Source: Acanthosoma haemorrhoidale (taxonomy: Eukaryota > Arthropoda > Insecta > Hemiptera > Acanthosomatidae). Taken from it: a stretch of 64,000 nt of DNA. The position numbers and the translations under genes were made by a program. How positions within the stretch are numbered: position 1 is the stretch's first letter; each line of letters begins with the position of its first letter. Of this stretch, positions 57,214 through 64,000 are shown piece after piece. The DNA is taken from NCBI GenBank assembly GCA_930367205.1, contig CAKNEZ010000019.1:186001-250000 (forward strand), given 5' to 3'. Under the pieces are notes generated by a model. It was given only the letters and a program-made list of their open reading frames with translations, was not told the DNA's origin and did no database searches.

Positions 57214-58755
57214 GTGGATCTTTTGAGGGATTGGTGTGAAAAGAATGGTTTAGGAATCAATCCCCAGAAGATAAATCTCTGTATCTTCACTAACAAAAGA
57301 AATGCTATAGTTAGACCACCCTATATAGGGGGGACACAGGTAAGCATTTGTAGTGAGGTAAAGCATCTAGGGGTTACTCTGGATAGAAAATTGGACTGGT
57401 CTAAACACATCAGGAATACTACTATGAAGGCACTTCGATGCCTCTATGCATGTAAAAGGGCTGTGGGTAGGACCTGGGGACTACAACCCAGAATGTTATT
57501 CTGGCTATATACCGCAGCAGTTAGACCAATGGTGCTCTATGCCTCTATGGTGTGGTGGCACAGAGGTAGTATTAGTAAAAATAAAACTTTGCTTGGCAAA
57601 TTACAGAGGCTTTCATGTCTCATGATCACTGGTGCCATGAGTACAACTCCTACTGCTGCAATGGAAGTCTTATTGAACTTGAATCCACTGCACATAGAAG
57701 TAGAAGCGCAAGCCTTGAACGTGGCTTACAGACTTGCGAAATCAGGAACAAGATCCAAAGTCATGACTCGCATGGGGCATGGGAACTTGTTCAGAAGAAT
57801 TGATGAGGACGAGGTGCTGTCAATGCACTCTGACCTACAAGTTAAGAAACACACAGACGTTTTGTACTGTGCGGAAAACACAAAGACCAAACCACATAAA
57901 CTGTGTAATGGGATTAATTGCTACACAGACGGCTCACTAACAGAAAACGGATCAGGGGCCGGCATATGGAGGAAAGATAAACCAGAATCTGGGATTTCTA
58001 TTCCTTTAGGTAGACACACCTCGGTCTTTCAGGCCGAAGTGATGGCGATCAATGTCTGTACCCAAACCTTAATTGGGGAGGGTGTAAGAAACAGACTGAT
58101 CACAATTTTCACGGATAGCCAGGCAGCCATTGGCGCCCTGAGAAGCTATACGACCAGATCTTATTTGGTTGAGGAGTGTAAAAACAACTTAAACACACTC
58201 TCGCTAGCCAATAAGGTTAGAATCGACTGGGTGCCAGGACACACAGGCATCACAGGCAATGAGAAGGCAGATGGCCTTGCAAGGGTGGGCTCAGAACAGA
58301 CACCTCTTGCACCTGAACCCATATGTGGTATCAGCCTCAGCTACGCTAAAAGGCGTATAAAATTAGCTTTAGAGGACAAGGCAAGACTTTCTTGGAGAGA
58401 AACTAAGAAACAGGAACACTCGAAACTGTTTCTTAATGGACCCTGTAAGAGAAGAAGCTCAGCACTTCTATCAATGGACAGGTGGACACTCAAAAGTGTG
58501 ACAGGACTCTATACAGGTCACTGTCGGTTAAATAAACACCTCTTTAATTTGGGGATAGTGGGATCACCAATCTGCAGATTCTGCAAGAAAGAGGGAGAAA
58601 CGGCACGTCATATAATATGTGACTGTGATAACTTAGCTAGAAGGCGATACCTTCACTTTGGTAGTGATCGCATTGTAGACCCCAAACTATGTGAACTGAT
58701 CGATCCATTCAGTATCCTCAGATTTGCAAAGGCCGTGGGCCTGTCACATATATAG
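57214..58755 (+). CDS. LINE ORF2 C-terminal half: RT end, RNase H, zinc knuckle
   Basis: 513 codons without a stop. The N-terminus is the RT thumb (HLGVTLDRKLDWSKH at 51-65). RNase H has D239 (YTDGS), E275, D301 (FTDSQAAI), H343 (PGHTG) and D353, so its active site is intact. A C-terminal zinc knuckle CRFCKKEGETARHIICDC follows. The RT active site and endonuclease are absent, so the copy cannot move by itself. The start is set by the insertion boundary; the first codon overlaps the target duplication. Confidence 0.92.
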   Translation: MDLLRDWCEKNGLGINPQKINLCIFTNKRNAIVRPPYIGGTQVSICSEVKHLGVTLDRKLDWSKHIRNTTMKALRCLYACKRAVGRTWGLQPRMLFWLYTAAVRPMVLYASMVWWHRGSISKNKTLLGKLQRLSCLMITGAMSTTPTAAMEVLLNLNPLHIEVEAQALNVAYRLAKSGTRSKVMTRMGHGNLFRRIDEDEVLSMHSDLQVKKHTDVLYCAENTKTKPHKLCNGINCYTDGSLTENGSGAGIWRKDKPESGISIPLGRHTSVFQAEVMAINVCTQTLIGEGVRNRLITIFTDSQAAIGALRSYTTRSYLVEECKNNLNTLSLANKVRIDWVPGHTGITGNEKADGLARVGSEQTPLAPEPICGISLSYAKRRIKLALEDKARLSWRETKKQEHSKLFLNGPCKRRSSALLSMDRWTLKSVTGLYTGHCRLNKHLFNLGIVGSPICRFCKKEGETARHIICDCDNLARRRYLHFGSDRIVDPKLCELIDPFSILRFAKAVGLSHI

Positions 58756-58837
58756 GACAGGGACATGGACGGCGCACAATAGGTCTCAGTGAGGCCGCGG
58801 TGCACAAATGCCGGAACAAATAATAATAATAATAATA
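57216..58837 (+). mobile_element. 5'-truncated RNase H-bearing LINE (I-group type)
   Basis: A continuous frame to 58755 and a (TAA)n tail (58817-58837), flanked by the 11-bp repeat ATTATTTAAGT at 57205-57215 and 58838-58848. The truncation point, the target duplication and the intact frame show a recent target-primed insertion. (TAA)n tails and an RNase H domain are typical of the I group of LINEs. Confidence 0.92.
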
Positions 58838-58848
58838 ATTATTTAAGT

Positions 58849-58892
58849 TATTATTTTATAATAATTTTTGAAAGTTCGTAAAAATGTATCAT
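58849..58892. other. Short AT-rich spacer
   Basis: Between the LINE target duplication and repeat C. Confidence 0.4.
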
Positions 58893-59166
58893 AGCTTCAG
58901 GTCTACAGAAATTATTCCAGCTTCTTGCAAGCGGCCTCTTAAAGAGACAGAGAAAGGATTTTAATATGAGAAAGCGAAACAGTTCATGAAGTCGTTTTTC
59001 TTCTTGGTCGAAGTATATTCTCCGTCAATGGGAGCGGTCAAGTGAAACTTCAACTACCAGCCGTCTAACTTCCTATGTCCGCTTCTGTTGCAGCAGACCA
59101 CGGCTTGTCTAGGGATGGGTCTGCTACCCTTTTTACAAAGGGTCGAAAAACTCTACAATGAGTGCT
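58893..59166 (+). repeat. Repeat C copy 2
   Basis: Plus-strand relative of 43880-43555, with the same GGTCTACAGAAATTATTCCAG start and GGGTCGAAAAACTCTACAATGAG end, but broken by stops. Confidence 0.7.
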
Positions 59167-59329
59167 AAATGTACCTGGATACTTACTAACTATGGACACA
59201 TCAGTATCCCTGTTATTGTTCTAGACGGGGTTCACTGATGACTGACTGTGATGCAAAACTAAATTTTAAATAATAAAGTAACAATTCTGTTCTTGATAAC
59301 TGAAATAAAGGAAATGAGAAGGAGAGATT

Positions 59330-59520
59330 AGTCTCAAGAATTGGGGTCTAGGGCTAAAAGCTGAGACATATACGTATAAGAAAATGATAAGATTCTGGGA
59401 AGTAGGGAGGTCTTCGAGGGATGCGGTTGCTTACTTAAAAATAACAGGAACCATCAGTGACTTCCATGAAGACACGAGGCGGGTATACAGTTCTGCTTAA
59501 GCCCCTTCTACTTGTTCTCA
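59330..59520 (-). mobile_element. Repeat family B copy 4, truncated
   Basis: Minus-sense 5' half of family B, cut before the TATA region. Confidence 0.72.
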
Positions 59521-59529
59521 GCATTATAA

Positions 59530-59880
59530 AACTGTTTTTAGTTAAATAATCTTTGTAGAGGAGAGTCTTTTAAAAGAAAAGAAATAAAAGGTTTATTATG
59601 AAGTGAAAGGAAAACACTGGCATATACAAATATTAAGAGTTACGTTACTACATACTGGGTGGAATGTCTAGGCACAATTGGGGTCTGGGGCTAAAGCTAA
59701 GACAAATACGTATAAGAAAAGGATAAGATTCTGGAAATAGGGAGTAAGGGGAGTAAGGAGGGTTGCTTACTTAAAAATAACAGGGAACCATCAGTGACTT
59801 CCATGAAGTCACGAGGCAGATATACATTTCTGCTCAAGCCCCTTCTACTTGTTCTTAACATTATCTTAGCATTATAAAAC
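59530..59880 (-). mobile_element. Repeat family B copy 5
   Basis: Minus-sense full-length member that directly precedes copy 4 in the same orientation, separated by GTTTTATAATGC. The frame SRRGLSRNVYLPRDFMEVTD reads on through the usual stop position in this copy. Confidence 0.75.
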
Positions 59881-60029
59881 TGTACTAATAATTGCTTAAG
59901 CCGTGTATACCAAAACGATGTCCTATTTCGATGAAGATCCCCTCCACATTCCACCGAAAGAATTTCTTCAACTTCCACCTTCCCACTTGGTTTCAGTTTA
60001 TCCAGTAATGTCATAAAAGACTGCGAATC

Positions 60030-60507
60030 ACACTTTCGGTCAACTCTCGAGAGGTTGAAGAACGCTGATCTGCACCCGCTGCTGGGTGTGCCGTCGGTGA
60101 GTGAGTTCATCCGCCGGAGACACATTATGTTTTTTGACTCGTTACAGCACCTGGCAAACCCAGTGTTTAACACTATGACCACACCACCTCTCCCGCATCG
60201 ATGGCAACAGACTGTCGGGGAAAAAATAGGTTAAGAATTAGTATTTAAGTTAGTTTTAAGGTTGATCAAAAAGGTGAGCCCCATCACCTTATTAGTCAGT
60301 TTCGTCAAGTCACGTATAATTTATGTCATTATACTTGTTTATACATTATATAATTTCTATAAAATAACAAAACCTGTATATAATGTAGTGATGCTACAGG
60401 AAATACAAAATAATTTGTAAATAGATTCGCCCGAGGATCTATAATTATATATAATTATCTGTAAATTTAAAAGGGCTATGAAGAAAAAAAAAAAAAAAAA
60501 AAAAAAA
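60030..60507 (+). mobile_element. LINE family D copy with ORF2 C-terminus
   Basis: Encodes LKNADLHPLLGVPSVSEFIRR, then MFFDSLQHLANPVFNTM and a stop at 60232, then AAGGTGAGCCCCATCACC and the family D tail with poly(A) to 60507. This copy connects the D tails to a Jockey-type ORF2. Confidence 0.8.
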
Positions 60508-61234
60508 TTAAAAAAATATTAAATAAAATACAAAACAAGCTGTTTGTAAAAGAGAAAAAATTGTACGACATAAGACATATTTACATACATAATAGTAAAC
60601 TGCATAATATTGGACTAACATGTGTTAATTGAAATACAAAAAGTATAGATATACAATTCTACACTCAAATATTAGCTAACAGTTTAATAACAAATAAAAT
60701 GCAAATATGGTGGCAAACGATTGATTAAACCAACTAGTTTTGAAATTATTTAATGAAAGACGAATGTACGGAGTTCCAGAAGGATGTGCTCATTATGGCA
60801 AAGGGATTGTAGGGACTCATGGTGACTGAGAACACAACAGAATGAGGCAGTCTCTTCCATGAGTCCAGTGTACCCACGTTTACATATACACTTACATAAT
60901 CTTTACCTTACAATGCATTTTATCGAATTTTGTCATAATCATTATATTTCTACGAGTATAAATTTAAGTAATTGCAATATGGTTCTTACGGATTGATAAC
61001 TGGTTTCGTTTGGAAGGCCTCGTTCGATGTTGAGCTGAAATTATTTCAATTCAATTATAACAAATTATTTCGATAAGATTTAATTATTAGTTTAACTTAC
61101 ATTAATTATTTATACGACTACTATGTACTTAATTGCTAGACCTAAGGGAGTGAGAGCTTAATTTCTAAACGGATGCAGGACAATCCAATTTCATGTGTAC
61201 GTCATTAACAACTTTTTCTATATGTCTGTGACTG
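60508..61234. other. Intergenic, no gene recognised
   Basis: AT-rich, no supported feature. Confidence 0.45.
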
Positions 61235-61237
61235 TAC

Positions 61238-61462
61238 AAAAGGTGAGCCCCATCACCTTTATTAGAGTCAGTTCAGCCCAGTCACGTATAATGTGTATCA
61301 TTATAATTGTTTATTCCATTATGTAATTTTTATAAAATAACAAAACCTGTATATAATGTAGCGACGCTACAGGAAATATAAAAATAATTTGTGAATAGAT
61401 TCGCCTGAGAATGTATAATTATCTGTAAATTTAAAGGGGCTATGAGAGAAAAAAAAAAAAAT
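61238..61462 (+). mobile_element. LINE family D copy, 3' tail only
   Basis: Starts AAAAGGTGAGCCCCATCACC and ends AAAGGGGCTATGAGAG plus poly(A). No clear target duplication. Confidence 0.78.
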
Positions 61463-62605
61463 CAAACGCTAAGGCGGTTGAGGATAATTGATTGAAGTCA
61501 AAAAAGGAATTAATATTTTTAATTTTTTCGTACTCAACTGTTTTACTTTTTTGAAACTGTTTCAAGGTGTTGTGTGACAAGCTAGTAACTTGCAGTAAGC
61601 TAAGGAGGGTTCTGTTACCACGTCGTGAACCAAGTCCTTAGGCTGAAATGCTCTTTCAGTGTAGTCTCCATAAATATCATGAAGATGCACATTACGCCTT
61701 TCCTGCCCTAACTACGAGTCCACACTACTGTAAGAATAAATAAATAAATGAATTAAATAATATATAAGCCTAGAAATGGTTGATATTGGTGACGGAATGC
61801 CGATTCCTCGGTATTATAAGACAACCCTGAAGTGTTTAGTCAGAAGTGGATCTGAAAATAGTTCCACCGCTCGGATAAACACATCGACCACGATCTATTT
61901 TAGAAATGAGATTTTTACTCCCAGTTCTGGAGTCCGCTGAGCCAGGGCAGTTTAAATACTCCCTGAGGACGACAAATACTTTTCAAACCCGTCGACGTAT
62001 TAACATGAATAAGAGAGGCATTTATGTTGTTGGCAATTAATCTCCTTTCAAACATTTATTTTTATGGGTTCTTAAACGATCATGACGAAATGGAGTGTGG
62101 ATTCACACCTGTGCTGTAACATTCACAGGTTCGCAGGTCTTGAACGAACATTGTTCATAGGCGGTTAAGCCACGATAAATTTGATTCTGATATTTATTGA
62201 ATCGGCTATAGACAAAAGAAATATTTCGCGAAACCTTCTCTCTCAGCTAACTAGAACTATCAGGGTTCTTTTTTAGATCGAAAAATACAAATTTAACGAT
62301 CCCTTGGAATAAATACTTAGAATGTGGCCGCCTAAATATAGAGCCTTGTTTTCAGCATTTGTCTACACAAGCCTTGTTCAACCTTCGCCATATTGTTGCT
62401 AACAAATATAAAAAAATAGCAGTGAAAAATTTAGTCAACTGTCAAATATTAAACCAGTTAAGAAGTTATTTCTTAAATTTAACTGTGCAGATATATATTT
62501 ACAGTACACAATGCTTATTGGTCTTTGAGCTGCCGTCTCAGTACCCAGTCTTTTCGTTACTATGGCAATAGCGAATAAAACACCTAATTCCAGGATTCTT
62601 TAGAA
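61463..62605. other. Intergenic, no gene recognised
   Basis: AT-rich, no supported feature. Confidence 0.45.
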
Positions 62606-62606
62606 C

Positions 62607-62939
62607 GTTTTATAATGTTAAGAACAAGTAGAAGGGGCCTGAGCAGAACTGTATACCTGCCTCGTGATTTCATGGAAGTCACTGATGTCTCCTGTTATTT
62701 TTAAGTAAGCAACCGCATCCCTTCAAGACCTCCCTACTTCCCAGAATCTTATCCTTTTCTTATACATGTATGTCTCAGCTTTAGCCCCAGACCCCACTTG
62801 TACCTAGACATTCCACCCAGTATGTAGTCTGGGTATATAACTCTTAATATTTATATATACCAGTGTTTTGCTTGTACTTCATAATAAAGCTTTTCTTTCT
62901 TTTCTTTTAAAAGACTCTCCTCTCCAAAGATTATTTAAG
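62607..62939 (+). mobile_element. Repeat family B copy 6
   Basis: Full-length: TTTTATAATGTTAAGAACAAG start, LSRTVYLPRDFMEVTD frame, TATATACCAGTG, AATAAAGCTTTTC, end AAAGATTATTTAAG. Confidence 0.75.
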
Positions 62940-64000
62940 TGAATATAACTATGAAATATTAGATCGGTCGACAAGAAGACTGAAGCCGTAAAGATACAAT
63001 GAGAGACCTGACCCTGCATGTTTATACACGCCGCAAAGACACGCTCCTACAAGATGTCGCTGGCCGCACCCTGTGGCAGTTTGTGGACTTCCGCGACTAT
63101 AATCTTGCTTCACAGTCACGCTCCTACGCGCTTCAATCGCTACCATCCGCCTCAGTGAGTGCCTGTCTTCAAGCGTACTATTGTCCACATTTGTCACTCA
63201 TGTCCTCTTCGGCCTCTCTAATGTATCAGTCTGATAAACGAAATTGAGCGCAGGAACTCATGTGAACTGACTCGAATCATCAAGGATAAGAAAATAGTCA
63301 AATCAACTGTTAGTAATTCTGTGGTGCCAGGGTAAAAGCTACTTTACCACCACAGAATTATTGATTGAAGATTAAAAAAAATAAAATTGTATCAAACCCA
63401 TTCTTTCGGTAGGATTGTGGGTATTTAAACCAAAATCAAAGATATTCCAATATACAAAGGTTCAACATTTGAACTATTCTCGATTTTCAGCGTCCAGTTT
63501 GTCTTAACAAATTGAATACAGTATTTATTTCACTAGCGGAACAATAGACCGGTTGGGCCAAGGTATTAAGATTTCGTAACCATAGTAAAGTTTTGGATCC
63601 AACTATATTTAAAAGATTTCCGGATAATCCCAGTTTGACCACAGTCAGAACCATTGAATAGATTGCATGAATGCACTTGTTGTTATTCAATAATAATAAT
63701 AATATATGCAAAATGTATTAAAATGTATTGGGGCTTAGTAGCCAATTGAAAAGAGCTCTTTAACTTTCAATATATTGTCTAAATTACTCAGCCTTCAGGA
63801 TTTATTACTGCCGCGTGAATTTCCTCCCGTTTAGCGTGACTGGCGACAATTTGTTTTTATTTTTTTATTCAATTTAATCGAGTAACGTTAGTTTCTCGTT
63901 TTCTTCATAAGGGTTTAACGCCCTCTTGCATTTCAGCCTAGGCGAGAATGGGTGTTCTTAAGGTTTGGATCCTTAAATTGCCAAAAACCACTCTGCCTAA
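62940..64000. other. Intergenic with a strong hairpin
   Basis: Overlapping frames at 62949-63247 on both strands have no recognisable domain. A hairpin lies at 63314-63360. A (AAT)n run lies at about 63690-63702. Confidence 0.4.
63314..63360. repeat. Inverted repeat / hairpin
   Basis: Perfect 13-bp arms TAATTCTGTGGTG (63314-63326) and CACCACAGAATTA (63348-63360). A second short stem GGTAAA/TTTACC lies in the loop. Could be a MITE end or a structured RNA. Confidence 0.7.

Noticed and set aside
59697..60182. 161-codon minus-strand frame
   Set aside because: It joins the antisense of a family D LINE end to a family B repeat and has no coherent content as one protein.

Overview
This is a gene-poor, AT-rich eukaryotic window that looks like arthropod (probably insect) nuclear DNA. 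The evidence is several internally deleted mariner-type elements, Merlin and Tc1-like remnants, at least four families of non-LTR retrotransposons, Ty3/Gypsy elements, a decayed member of a multicopy arthropod gene family, and a U1 snRNA gene with arthropod-like features. I see no complete multi-exon host gene. The only host candidates are the U1 gene (2981-3143, minus) and a glutamine-rich possible exon near 46.8 kb. Species cannot be named from the window alone.

The most informative block is about 4.4-15.4 kb, a broken Maverick/Polinton (adintovirus-type) integrated DNA virus or giant transposon. Its left arm carries two ORFs with BIR (IAP-type) zinc domains, one on plus (4448-4760, frameshifted) and one intact on minus (5774-6448). 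Then, all on minus, comes the virion cluster: major capsid (broken), penton-like minor capsid, adenain-type protease, and a PLA2-plus-core protein whose PLA2 part lies upstream of an in-frame stop. On plus lie a small spliced gene, a zinc-finger ORF and a protein-primed family B DNA polymerase in pieces. The polymerase region was hit by a 5'-truncated LINE with a clean 9-bp target duplication, and an LTR sequence replaces the palm segment after motif A. No integrase or terminal inverted repeats were found, so the element is a dead, partial copy.

From 15.4 to 28.7 kb the window is Gypsy-derived. A nearly complete element (15760-20111, minus, 148-bp LTRs) has its gag start codon formed across the LTR/primer-binding-site boundary. 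Next to it is a tandem array of a 2335-bp unit (two full copies, the second carrying a LINE tail with a 10-bp target duplication, and a third partial copy). The third copy runs in frame into a second Gypsy pol ORF with RNase H and integrase (25464-27527), followed by an LTR and a gag-start fragment.

From 28.7 to 64 kb the sequence is a graveyard of dispersed repeats: six truncated copies of one Jockey-like LINE (family A), six copies of an LTR-like repeat (family B), two copies of repeat C, six tails or 3' ends of another Jockey-like LINE (family D), three mariner-type deletion derivatives, a 271-bp MITE with perfect 35-bp inverted ends, interlocked inverted repeats at 40.4-41.7 kb, Merlin and Tc1 fragments, an RNase H-bearing LINE 3' half with an 11-bp target duplication, a (CT)n tract and a 19-bp minisatellite.
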